Source: Bacteroidales bacterium (GTDB taxonomy: Bacteria > Bacteroidota > Bacteroidia > Bacteroidales > UBA10428). Taken from it: DNA of 64,000 bases. Positions within the stretch are counted from its first letter, which is position 1. Every line of letters starts with the position of its first letter. Below are positions 36,756 to 45,495 of this stretch, in pieces. The stretch spans positions 1 to 64,000 of the forward strand of contig JAFGQO010000158.1 of NCBI GenBank assembly GCA_016935615.1. Reading direction: 5' to 3'. Under the pieces are notes generated by a model that had not been told where the DNA came from, ran no database searches, and was given only the letters and a program-made list of their open reading frames with translations. A program made the position numbers and the translations under genes.

Positions 36756-37757
36756 TTATGCAATAGCAATTTTGTGTCCGCAAGACAAACACAAGCCATC
36801 AGGGCTGAGATTTTTTAAATGAACAGAATATCCATCGCGCCGAATGATCACCTGTTTACAGGCAGGACAACTGGTATTCTGAAAAGTATTACCGGGTAAA
36901 TTTCCAACATATACATAATGCAATGATTCACTGGCAAGCTTAGCCATTTTCCAAAGCAAATCAGCAGATGTAGCTTTTGTATCAAGTTTATAGCTTGGAT
37001 AATACCTCGAGATATGCAAAGGCACCTCCTGCCCCAGATTTTGGCTTATCCATGTCACCATCCGATCAAATTGGTTTATATCATCATTGATTTCTGTTAC
37101 GACCAGAAAAGTGATTTCAAGATGACATCCTTTTTCTTTAATTATCAGGAGTGAATCAAGAATGTTTTTCAGTCTTCCTCCGGCAAAAGTCCGATAAACT
37201 TTATCATCAAACCCTTTCAAATCGATATTAAAAGCATCGGTATATTCAGTAAGCTGTAACAAAGGTTTTCTATTTATGTATCCATTAGATACAACAACGT
37301 TTTGAAATCCATTTTGATGAATTTCTCCGGCAATATCTAACATATATTCATACCATACAACAGGTTCATTATATGTATAGGCAACTCCAATATTTAAGGG
37401 ATTTGATCTCACATATTTCAATATTTCCGTTGGTCCCATTTCAGTCAATCCGCGAAAACCATTTTTCCCTGTTTGCGAGATTTGATGATTCTGGCAACAT
37501 GAACATTTGAAATTGCAGCCAAGCGAGCCGATTGAAAATATTTCTTTTCCCGGATGATAGTGATACAAAGGTTTTTTTTCAATGGGATCAAAATGCATTG
37601 CCGACACAAGTCCGTATACATCCTGAAGTAATGTACCATCCTGATTTTTACGTACTTTACATATTCCGTAATTTCCGGGATTGATGGTGCATTCGTGCGG
37701 GCAAAGCAAACATTTTATTTTGTTGTTATCGAGTTTTATATAAAAGCTTGCTTCCAT
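36756..37757 (-). CDS. amrS: AmmeMemoRadiSam-system radical SAM enzyme
   Basis: A 333-residue radical S-adenosylmethionine protein. The cluster motif is Cys81-x3-Cys85-x2-Cys88 (GCNFKCSCCQN). An N-terminal Cys set (16, 19, 23, 33; CLLCPHEC) and a C-terminal zinc-ribbon-like pair (CPAC and CLSCG) flank the barrel. This layout matches AmrS, which acts with Memo and AMMECR1-like partners; neither partner is encoded here. The reaction is not established from sequence. Confidence 0.9.
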   Translation of the reverse strand: MEASFYIKLDNNKIKCLLCPHECTINPGNYGICKVRKNQDGTLLQDVYGLVSAMHFDPIEKKPLYHYHPGKEIFSIGSLGCNFKCSCCQNHQISQTGKNGFRGLTEMGPTEILKYVRSNPLNIGVAYTYNEPVVWYEYMLDIAGEIHQNGFQNVVVSNGYINRKPLLQLTEYTDAFNIDLKGFDDKVYRTFAGGRLKNILDSLLIIKEKGCHLEITFLVVTEINDDINQFDRMVTWISQNLGQEVPLHISRYYPSYKLDTKATSADLLWKMAKLASESLHYVYVGNLPGNTFQNTSCPACKQVIIRRDGYSVHLKNLSPDGLCLSCGHKIAIA

Positions 37758-37804
37758 TGATACAGATGATTTATATTTGATCGATATAGAAACACAATGT
37801 ATGA

Positions 37805-38506
37805 TTACAATTCTGCATTTTTCAGTTCTATAGCTGATAAAAATTGTCCGTTCGGACCATCATCATTGATTGTAGCCGGAACAAGAGCTCCAGGCAAAGT
37901 ATCTTCTACTTCGTACCACGCATCTTTCCCTCCCATATCTGTTTTTAACCATCCCGGATCAAGAGAGTTAATTCTTACTCCCGTGTTCTCCAGCTTCACT
38001 GAAATATCTTCCGTTAACTTATTAACAGCAGCCTTTGATACACTATACGGAGCAAGTTCCGGCTGATCTTTTATTCCCGATGTCAGGTTGATCACACGAC
38101 CATATCCACGCTCAATCATTCCCGGAATAAAAGCTGAACATAAATAATACATAGCAAATACATTCACCTGGAAAGTGCTTTCCCAGTCTTCTCTTGTATG
38201 TCCCCAGATAGTGTTGCGATAGGGTGACATGATTGCTGCATTGTTATACAAAATATCAATGCCCCCAAATGTATCCAGTATCTCTTTCACCAATTTTGAC
38301 AGTTGATCATTATCTGATAAATCTCCTTCAACCCGATGGACCTCAACATGATAGTCTTTTAATAAGGCAAACGTCCGGGTTGTGTTTTCCATCTTGCGCC
38401 CATGAAGGATTATATTGGCGCCCAGGCTGGCCAGACCTAATGATATCTGTTGCCCGACACCTCTGCTTGATCCTGTTACCAAAGCTGTTTTTCCCTTTAA
38501 TTTCAT
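37805..38506 (-). CDS. Short-chain dehydrogenase/reductase
   Basis: A 233-residue classical SDR. NAD(P) motif TGSSRGVG (residues about 11-18), NNAA, catalytic Ser in NLTSG and Tyr-x3-Lys in YSVSKAA are all present. An Arg near the cofactor motif (SSRG and GRK) suggests NADP preference. Substrate cannot be told. It is 47 bases upstream of amrS on the same strand. Confidence 0.92.
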   Translation of the reverse strand: MKLKGKTALVTGSSRGVGQQISLGLASLGANIILHGRKMENTTRTFALLKDYHVEVHRVEGDLSDNDQLSKLVKEILDTFGGIDILYNNAAIMSPYRNTIWGHTREDWESTFQVNVFAMYYLCSAFIPGMIERGYGRVINLTSGIKDQPELAPYSVSKAAVNKLTEDISVKLENTGVRINSLDPGWLKTDMGGKDAWYEVEDTLPGALVPATINDDGPNGQFLSAIELKNAEL

Positions 38507-38660
38507 CCTTATGCGATTGTATCCTGTATATTATACACTATTTATTTTATTTATTAAGATGTTCAGATCATATATCTTATAATGGATACCAGCAGTATGA
38601 ATGTCCACCTAAATTTTCTATGTGTCGCTTTATGAATGTGCGTCAACAAAATTAAGAAGG

Positions 38661-39587
38661 CTACCTGTTGATTCTATACTTTTCAGCGAATTTTTCGGAG
38701 ATGTAATTATCATAGTTTTCACAAACATGTGAAGCAAATTCAACTGCAGTCTCAATAATCTGTTTCCACTCATCCAAAGTAAGATTCTGCAGTTGTTTGT
38801 GACCAATGTTGTTCTTAAATAAGGAGTACACAATTCCGGCATTAAAATTATCACCGGCTCCTATGGTACTTTTTGATACAATAGATTTAATTGAAAATTT
38901 CGCGGACAATTTAGGAGTTCGCAGAAAAACTCCTTTTGTCGACGAAGTATACAGCATACAAGGAGGTTTTTCTCCAAATTGCCGAAAGGTTTCGTCAGCA
39001 TCCTTTGAACCGTATATGAGTGAGAAATCCTCATGAGAACCCCTGACAATACTTGCAAATGATATATTCTCAAGTATCATCGGCTTCAACTGGGGAAGAT
39101 CATGAAGGTGCTGTTTTCTGAAATTCGGATCATAAATAATGATGGCTTTTTTCTTATAGGCTTCCTTAATAAAATGCATCAGTTTTGCTCGCACCTCCGG
39201 AGTTATCGCATAAAAAGAACCGAATAAAACAATGTCATCCTGGTTCACATGAGGAAAATCAATATTTAACCTTTTTTCCGGATAGATTTTATAAAAATCA
39301 TAACTGGCATCGTTGTTTTCATTCAAAAATGCCAGTGCCAATGCTGATTTCCCATCATAATACCGATATACATAATCGGTGTTAACATTGTTGTTTTTAA
39401 GAAAGAGATCGATAAAATTGCCTACTTCATCCAGACCATATTCCCCAATAAACTGAACAGGAATATTCAAACGACCCAAACTAACTGCCGTATTTAAACA
39501 TGCTCCTCCTGCCTTAGCTGTAAATGGTTGTTTCTCTTTAATTAAAATATCCAGCACCGTTTCTCCAATAGCATATACTTTCCGCAT
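38661..39587 (-). CDS. PfkB-family carbohydrate kinase
   Basis: A 308-residue ribokinase-family sugar kinase. Seen are the N-terminal GGACLNTAVSLGRL and the C-terminal anion-hole signature GAGDNFNAGIVYSL with the catalytic Asp. Members phosphorylate fructose, 2-keto-3-deoxygluconate or similar; the substrate is not readable. Its start overlaps the stop of the isochorismatase gene by one base. Confidence 0.92.
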   Translation of the reverse strand: MRKVYAIGETVLDILIKEKQPFTAKAGGACLNTAVSLGRLNIPVQFIGEYGLDEVGNFIDLFLKNNNVNTDYVYRYYDGKSALALAFLNENNDASYDFYKIYPEKRLNIDFPHVNQDDIVLFGSFYAITPEVRAKLMHFIKEAYKKKAIIIYDPNFRKQHLHDLPQLKPMILENISFASIVRGSHEDFSLIYGSKDADETFRQFGEKPPCMLYTSSTKGVFLRTPKLSAKFSIKSIVSKSTIGAGDNFNAGIVYSLFKNNIGHKQLQNLTLDEWKQIIETAVEFASHVCENYDNYISEKFAEKYRINR

Positions 39588-40138
39588 TATCCTTTCTCTT
39601 TTACCAATTTCAATAAATCATTATATTCACCCGTTCCTGCTTCCCTGCAAAGTTCAAAAAGTATTGATTCACTTGATGTGATCACAGAACCTACATCACG
39701 CATACGCCATACTGCAACATCTTTGTCACTTTCCTGGCTTGATCCGATGCAATCATTGACAATTACCGGATTAAAGTTATTATAAAGCAGATCCAGTGCT
39801 GTCTGCAGAATGCAAATATGAGCCTCGACACCCATCATAATCACATTTCTTTTCCCTATGCGATTTAACACTTTAATAAAAGCAGGTTCACGATAACAGC
39901 TGAAAGTCTTTTTTTCAATGTATGAAAAATTGCCTATTGCCTTGTTTATCTCAGAGATTGTTGCTCCCATACCTTTCGTGTTTTGCTGGGTAACAACAAT
40001 AGGGACTTCGAATAATTTCAATCCCTTAAGCAACCGAAGGGTATGCCGAACCAATAACTTGCTCTTATCCATTGCAGGTATCATCTTTTCCTGCATGTCT
40101 ATAACAAGACCAATCGTATTTTCACGGTTAATTCTCAT
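39587..40138 (-). CDS. Isochorismatase-family cysteine hydrolase
   Basis: A 183-residue hydrolase. The triad is Asp14 (LVIDMQ), Lys77 (EKKTFSCY) and Cys109 (GVEAHICILQTA). It resembles YcaC/nicotinamidase-like members without the metal-site His set of PncA. ATG 40138 is chosen over an in-frame TTG at 40153. It is coupled to the PfkB kinase gene. Confidence 0.92.
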   Translation of the reverse strand: MRINRENTIGLVIDMQEKMIPAMDKSKLLVRHTLRLLKGLKLFEVPIVVTQQNTKGMGATISEINKAIGNFSYIEKKTFSCYREPAFIKVLNRIGKRNVIMMGVEAHICILQTALDLLYNNFNPVIVNDCIGSSQESDKDVAVWRMRDVGSVITSSESILFELCREAGTGEYNDLLKLVKEKG

Positions 40139-40306
40139 AACTTGTGATGACAAAAATACACATTAACTTTTTTAAAAGACAATATTTATCAGTTAAGTAC
40201 TTTTTTCCCTTGATTGGATTAGTCAATAAGCAGGTCAAATAGTATTGCTCTTCCCCCACTAATATAATTGAAAATTCTCTATAAGAAAAATATTCCGTTC
40301 TTGTTA

Positions 40307-40903
40307 TTAAACTTGTCTTGATTTTTGACCCAAATAACCTCCATGATGCCGTTTGGCATAATCCTGGGCTGAAAATTGAATTCTTTCCATCATTAAAACT
40401 ACTAAAATATCTCCTATTACAGTCATGGTGGTGGTAGAAGTCGTGGGAGTCAATCCCAACGGACAAACTTCATCAGGATTGCCAGTATTAAAAACGATAT
40501 CGGATAATTCACCCAAAGGGCTGTTTGCATTTCCTGTTAAAACCATAACAGGTATCTCGGAAAAGAGATTTTTACTCAGTTTAAAAAGTTCCAGTATTTC
40601 GCGGGTCTTGCCGGAATTGGAAACCAAAAAAATCATGTCATTATATTGAATAACTCCAAGATCTCCATGCTGAGCATCACTCGGATGTAAAAAAATGGCC
40701 GGAGTACCTGTTGAACTAAAGGTTGTTGCTATATTTTGGGCAATTTGTCCGGCTTTTCCCATACCACTGACTATCAGCTTTCCGTGCATTTGGTGTACAT
40801 GTCGGTAAATCAGATCAACTGCTTTTTTATAAACGTCGCTTACCGGTATGTTCCTGATAGCGTCTGCCTCCTTTTCAAGCAATTTCATTATTCTTTCTTC
40901 CAT
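40307..40903 (-). CDS. SIS-domain sugar isomerase (KdsD/GutQ-like, no CBS)
   Basis: A 198-residue protein with the SIS fold of arabinose 5-phosphate isomerase: SGMGKAGQIAQNIATTFSSTGTPAIFLHPSDAQHGDLG and VSNSGKTREI. It ends soon after the SIS domain with GGYLG, so the tandem CBS domains of KdsD (about 320 residues) are absent, as in short forms from Bacteroidota. It may supply arabinose 5-phosphate for Kdo. ATG 40903 replaces a TTG at 40930. Three genes in a row on this strand are isomerase, hydrolase and sugar kinase. Confidence 0.88.
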   Translation of the reverse strand: MEERIMKLLEKEADAIRNIPVSDVYKKAVDLIYRHVHQMHGKLIVSGMGKAGQIAQNIATTFSSTGTPAIFLHPSDAQHGDLGVIQYNDMIFLVSNSGKTREILELFKLSKNLFSEIPVMVLTGNANSPLGELSDIVFNTGNPDEVCPLGLTPTTSTTTMTVIGDILVVLMMERIQFSAQDYAKRHHGGYLGQKSRQV

Positions 40904-40979
40904 CGATTTTTTTTTCAAATATAATCTCAATCATCTGGATTGGAAAATTATTTTATCCCGGGTGAATAAAATTAAGCAT

Positions 40980-41350
40980 AATCGGATTGCGGATTGTGAA
41001 TTTGGAATAAATTGTAAGTATCAAGTAACCATTCTAAAAATAACAAACTCCAAACTCAATATCCAATAATTATCAATCTTATCTTTCCAACTTCTCATCT
41101 TCTCAACTTCTCTACACAAGCCATGGTTTCGTTCCGTTCCCCTTAAATGGTCTCTGGTCTATAGTTTGCAGTTAAACAGTTACACGATTAAACAGTTAAA
41201 CAAGAAACCCAAGAACCTAAAAACCGTCTCATCTTCGTCTTCCGACTTCGGACTTCCGACTCCAAACTCTAAACATCTCACCTCATCAACTATTCAACTT
41301 TCGATTTCTTACTTCTCAACCAATCAACTTCTCACCATTCAGCATAACGG
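40980..41350 (-). repeat. Low-complexity intergenic repeat, copy 2 (inverted)
   Basis: Most of the 509-base gap before the SASA-like gene is a reverse-strand copy of the element at 10919-11300. The core reads CCATGGTTTCGTTCCGTTCC near 41122 and matches copy 1 over more than 40 bases with few changes, followed by the AACAGTTACACGATTAAACAG block near 41175 and CTTCCGACTTCGGACTTCCG near 41238. Further C/T-rich CTTCTCAACTTCTC stretches continue to about 41340. No gene is supported inside it. Confidence 0.78.
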
Positions 41351-41412
41351 TTTCCCTCAATTAACTTATTTTTATCCTTACTTTTACAATAAACAAAATC
41401 TTGGTTTGAATT

Positions 41413-42924
41413 ATGAATTTCTCCCTTCAGAAAGGCATTTTTATCCCGATTGTATGTATGATCTTATTCTATTCATGCAATTACAAAAGAAAACTTACCG
41501 CCAAAAATATACGACTTTCGCCACTATATTCTTCAGGCATGGTCATTCAGGCATCGCCAAACACGGTTATCAGAGGGTATGCAGATCCCGGATCGGTACT
41601 TGCAGTAAGAATAGCTGACTACCTAAAAACCGTACATACTGATTCATCCGGGAAATGGATGGCTCAATTTCCTGAGATCATCCTCAAAAAATCATTCTCA
41701 ATCAGTATTGAAGGTGTTGACACAATCATTGAGTTAAAACATGTTATTGCCGGTAAAGTTTATCTTGTTACCGGAGATGCATTTTTGGATCCTGCCGCAG
41801 TCTTACGTGAGAATTTTTGTGATGAAATGAATAAGGAACCCTATTTTCATCGAATAAAAGTATTTCAACCACTCCCATCTGACATTTCCAAACCTGCACT
41901 GCAATACAGTGAAGGAGAATGGAAACCTGCAGAAGAAGTTACAAATGATCCGAAAACCTGTAAAATAATTGCACTGATCAGAAAATTTTCAAATCGAAAA
42001 ACAAAAAATATAGGTATAATTGATCTTACATGGCCCGGATCAACCATAGATTCATGGACCCCCGGAACAATATCGGATGATAACGTCAAAATAACACCTG
42101 AAAGATCAGGTATTGAACCTGTTCTAAAATACAACGACAGTATTTTTTCGGTCATCAGGCATATGTCGGACACTTGCACCGAAGGTATCTCAAGAGGAAT
42201 AAAAAGACTATGGTTTGATGACGAATTCTGGAGAGAAACAACTTTGCCGGTAATCCTGCCAAATCGAATTGATTTTCCCAAAAAACGCATAGTTTATTTG
42301 AGGAAAAAGATATACATATCATCCAGGTACCTTGCATCCGAATTCTTTATTCACCTGGGAAAAGTACATGGAAAAGCCGACTACTATTTCAACGAAACCA
42401 AACTGGAAGGCACCAGTATTGAAAATGGGCGAACCATGCTTGTTGTGCCTGATTCAGCTATGCGAGCATGGTCAAATCTGCTGGCGGTGAGATTTTTCTG
42501 TACAGATAGCCTGGCAGGAATATACGGACCGGAATTTACATGTCTGAATGGTGATTCTTCATTTTATATTGACATAGAGAAAAACTGGAAGTACAATGCA
42601 TCGCTGGAAAAAAACTTCCCACAACACATTGAAATTGAGACCTATCCGTCGGGTATGTTCAATGGTATGCTTGCTCCGGTTCTGAATCACCCTTATTCTG
42701 CATTTGTCTGGTATGGTGGTTACAATGATATTGTTGCTCCTGAACATTATGAAAAGAGCATCTGCGAGCTTCTCAGAGTTGCAGGCAGAGAGGAAAATTA
42801 TATAGCATTCGATTTATCTTCAGACGATGACACTCTGGTATTTGGACACAGCTTAAAGCAACTTGAATTCAAATTAAAAATGGCGGCTAAGCGATGTGAT
42901 GCTTCAGTCGTTGTGATAGAATAA
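41413..42924 (+). CDS. Sialate O-acetylesterase-like lipoprotein lacking catalytic residues
   Basis: A 503-residue exported protein (signal ending LFYSC, lipobox Cys22). The start LSPLYSSGMVIQASPNTVIRGYADPG, the SSGKW block, GIIDLTWPGSTIDSWTP, a jelly-roll-like insert (about 285-390) and the C-terminal SGMFNGMLAPVLNHPYSAFVWYGGYND follow the domain order of SASA-family sialate O-acetylesterases. The nucleophile motif GQSN is GDAF here (121-124), the WYQGESN block is WYGGYND (433-439), and the usual DxxH C-terminal segment is missing. It is therefore probably a binding or structural pseudoenzyme. Reading frame is open and codon use looks normal. Confidence 0.72.
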   Translation: MNFSLQKGIFIPIVCMILFYSCNYKRKLTAKNIRLSPLYSSGMVIQASPNTVIRGYADPGSVLAVRIADYLKTVHTDSSGKWMAQFPEIILKKSFSISIEGVDTIIELKHVIAGKVYLVTGDAFLDPAAVLRENFCDEMNKEPYFHRIKVFQPLPSDISKPALQYSEGEWKPAEEVTNDPKTCKIIALIRKFSNRKTKNIGIIDLTWPGSTIDSWTPGTISDDNVKITPERSGIEPVLKYNDSIFSVIRHMSDTCTEGISRGIKRLWFDDEFWRETTLPVILPNRIDFPKKRIVYLRKKIYISSRYLASEFFIHLGKVHGKADYYFNETKLEGTSIENGRTMLVVPDSAMRAWSNLLAVRFFCTDSLAGIYGPEFTCLNGDSSFYIDIEKNWKYNASLEKNFPQHIEIETYPSGMFNGMLAPVLNHPYSAFVWYGGYNDIVAPEHYEKSICELLRVAGREENYIAFDLSSDDDTLVFGHSLKQLEFKLKMAAKRCDASVVVIE

Positions 42925-42927
42925 CTA

Positions 42928-42995
42928 AAAAGTTACCTTATTTATTTGGCAGCAGTGCAATGTAAAAATTGAAAACCAAACAAAAGGTAACTTTT
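42928..42995. repeat. Inverted repeat between convergent genes
   Basis: AAAAGTTACCTT (42928-42939) and AAGGTAACTTTT (42984-42995) are perfect 12-base inverted arms around a 44-base loop that has weak inner pairing (TTTGG / CCAAA). It fills the gap between two convergent stops and may be a bidirectional terminator, though it lacks a strong T tract. Confidence 0.55.
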
Positions 42996-43007
42996 CGAGT
43001 TTACATA

Positions 43008-43703
43008 TTACCGGTTATCAAAAAAATCAAGGTTTATCCCCAGAAATAAATAAACCATCCCGGGATTCAGTCTTAAGCCTCTGAGCTCAGTACTGTTATC
43101 CACACTCAACTCCTGGCTCAGAATATAGTCGTGATTTAATACATCTCTGAATAGTTTTTCGTATTTTAATCCCAGTGTAAAGCAAACGAACCGGATTTCT
43201 CCTCCTGCCATCATCCCGATGTTATTCCTGTTCAGTTCTTCATCAAGTAAATATCTTCTTCCGTCAAGAGAGCCGGAACGGATTGCTCTGATCGTTCGCT
43301 CATAAAACAATCCCGTGTTCAGGGAGAATACAATTCTCGCCTTGTAAACATGAAACTGATACTGATTGATTACTCCAAACCTCCAGGCATTTCTGCGCAG
43401 CAAGGCATTTGTGTTGTACTGCATCATGGACGAACCATCTGAAGCAAGAAACCCGGAATAATTGCAGAATCTTATTGTATCGCTGCGATAACCGATCATG
43501 AATTTCAGTGCGACATTTCCACCGGTATTGTGGAAACGTATAAATCCATTGTGTATGTATGTTCGTATAGACTGGTCGTATGCAGAACTTGGATTTGATT
43601 TATTGCTCCAACCTATATCAAATTGATATCCCAATCCAAAGCCTTGTGCAAAGGAAGATGTACCAATACACACAAATAAGATGAAGAACAGAATTTTTCT
43701 CAT
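43008..43703 (-). CDS. Outer-membrane beta-barrel protein
   Basis: A 231-residue protein with a signal peptide (ending SSFAQ) and alternating aromatic strands (GLGYQFDIGW, VALKFMIGYRSDTIRF, YQFHVYKARIVFSLNTGLFYE, GMVYLFLGINLDFF). It fits an 8-10 strand outer-membrane barrel of unknown ligand. ATG 43703 is preferred over a GTG at 43724 that overlaps the previous stop. It lies 10 bases after the lipoprotein gene and is probably its partner. Confidence 0.72.
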   Translation of the reverse strand: MRKILFFILFVCIGTSSFAQGFGLGYQFDIGWSNKSNPSSAYDQSIRTYIHNGFIRFHNTGGNVALKFMIGYRSDTIRFCNYSGFLASDGSSMMQYNTNALLRRNAWRFGVINQYQFHVYKARIVFSLNTGLFYERTIRAIRSGSLDGRRYLLDEELNRNNIGMMAGGEIRFVCFTLGLKYEKLFRDVLNHDYILSQELSVDNSTELRGLRLNPGMVYLFLGINLDFFDNR

Positions 43704-43713
43704 AAGTAAAAAT

Positions 43714-45348
43714 TTATTCCACACTGATTTCCCTTAGCTGTACATTATCTCTTCCCACGGCACGTGATCTGTCCTTTTCATATACCCACAACAAAGTATG
43801 TGTTCCGACATCAAATATCATACTGAAACTAACCCATCCGGATTCTCCGCTCACATTGCTTATTTCATTCACACCATCAGCTGAGAAGGAAAATACATCG
43901 TAGGTAGTTTCAGAGCTGACATTGTATTCGAAAGTCAGAATTGCCGGCTCACTGTTGATAAGCCTTGCTTCCATGATTGTGATTTCGTTGTCCGGTATTT
44001 CAGGACTTTGATACATACCTTCAATCAAAGGCCATGGTGATGCAAATTCTATGCGATTGTATACATATTCATCCAGTTCATTTATGGTAACGCACAACTG
44101 GTATTCAAAAGTTTTGACTTTTGTCCTGGCAAAATTCAAAGCTACCAGTGAATCGTATGCAGCAGGCACCTGATAGGAAGGTGTAATTTTCCCCGGTTCT
44201 ATAGTCAATCCAAGATATTCCTCCATCTCGTTGTATAAGCCAAGTATCTCCTCAGTGTTGTTTTCAATTCTGATCGCCTTATGAGGAATGCCTGATCGCA
44301 GGATTACATTTTCATTCTGTACAACAGATACACCGGTAAATACAGCTACCTGATCACCGCCAAGGTTCTTGGTTATGATGGTATAATCTTCAACAGGGAT
44401 AATAAAAGTCGACTCACCCCGAGAGGGTATACTTGATAATCCCTGGGAAGATCCGTCAACAATTGCGATATCTTCAATCAGATTATCGTTTGCATATACA
44501 TTGATCACAAAATCACTCTCATTTTTAATGGTTATCTCACCAACTTTGCCTATCGTGCTGTAAAAGAAAGGTATATCAATCTCAGCCTCTTTGTGGTACT
44601 CATTGATCACCACCTCATCTGTCTCTTCAGCCCAGCCAATATCTATTATATCTCCACTCTGAGAATTGGGATCGGAAAACCAGTAATGATAATAAAGATA
44701 TTGTACACCATAATCTACACTTACCATCTTATCGGTAATTCCGGGTTGCAGTGATGCTAATCTGGCCCCATTCTTACTATTGAGGAATATATCTACCTGG
44801 TAAATTACCTCAAGTCCGTATTCATCAAGATTTGGATAATTTAATAACAGTGTGCCGGATCCGGCATAATTATCATCTCCTGTAATAAGCCAATTTGCTC
44901 TTTCTTCCGGCAGAGTGGTATTCGATAAGGCCACACTCCATTGCCTGTATACTTTTGACAGATCCGGGTTTTGTTCATCAATAACATCATCATTCAACCA
45001 AATCTGGAGAAGACAGACTTCAAACTGCTCGTTGGGTATGTTCACAAGAAAACTCTCAGAATCAGGTGGTATACAAGTAATTGGCCCGTTTATACCATTA
45101 TATCCTGTATAGTTTTTATACAACAACAATGTCTGGCCGGTTTGATTGTTTATGATCAGATTGCCGGTTTCATCAGGATAGCAATTTCTGTCGAAATCAT
45201 ATTCACAGGAATTGTCATCAATATCGGCAGCTACATCATAATTTACAGCATCCGGATCAGTGCATCCATAATGCTCAATCTCACATTGACTAACAAACAG
45301 AGAAACAATAATAAAAGATAGAATTGCTAATGGTCTTGTGTTTCTCAT
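43714..45348 (-). CDS. Large lipoprotein, paralogue of the next gene (unknown family)
   Basis: A 544-residue lipoprotein (signal with SLFVSQC). After the lipobox is a GCTDPDAVNY...DDNSCEY motif, a short acidic calcium-binding-like repeat common on Bacteroidota surface proteins. Residues about 60-330 are clearly homologous to the 348-residue lipoprotein encoded upstream: LIINNQTGQTLLLYKN, FLVNIPNEQFEVCL, NWLITGDDNYAG, VDIFLNSKNGARLASLQPG, YYHYWFSDPN. The last 200 residues are extra and beta-rich. ATG 45348 sets the signal peptide at the N terminus. Function unknown. Confidence 0.75.
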   Translation of the reverse strand: MRNTRPLAILSFIIVSLFVSQCEIEHYGCTDPDAVNYDVAADIDDNSCEYDFDRNCYPDETGNLIINNQTGQTLLLYKNYTGYNGINGPITCIPPDSESFLVNIPNEQFEVCLLQIWLNDDVIDEQNPDLSKVYRQWSVALSNTTLPEERANWLITGDDNYAGSGTLLLNYPNLDEYGLEVIYQVDIFLNSKNGARLASLQPGITDKMVSVDYGVQYLYYHYWFSDPNSQSGDIIDIGWAEETDEVVINEYHKEAEIDIPFFYSTIGKVGEITIKNESDFVINVYANDNLIEDIAIVDGSSQGLSSIPSRGESTFIIPVEDYTIITKNLGGDQVAVFTGVSVVQNENVILRSGIPHKAIRIENNTEEILGLYNEMEEYLGLTIEPGKITPSYQVPAAYDSLVALNFARTKVKTFEYQLCVTINELDEYVYNRIEFASPWPLIEGMYQSPEIPDNEITIMEARLINSEPAILTFEYNVSSETTYDVFSFSADGVNEISNVSGESGWVSFSMIFDVGTHTLLWVYEKDRSRAVGRDNVQLREISVE

Positions 45349-45495
45349 ATGAATCGAAATTAAGGAGTTATTTATTTCATTCTTCCCACCTTTGTGTCTC
45401 TGCAACTGCAAACAAATTGCAGTTGCAGAGTTGTTCACAAATGGTGTTCAGCCGGTAAGACTATAATAGCCCTGGTTTATTCTCTACAATTCATT

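Noticed and set aside
41166..41618. Open frame of 150 residues across the repeat before the SASA-like gene
   Set aside because: It is low-complexity repeat translated (Ser/Thr/Leu-rich) and overlaps a real gene in another frame.
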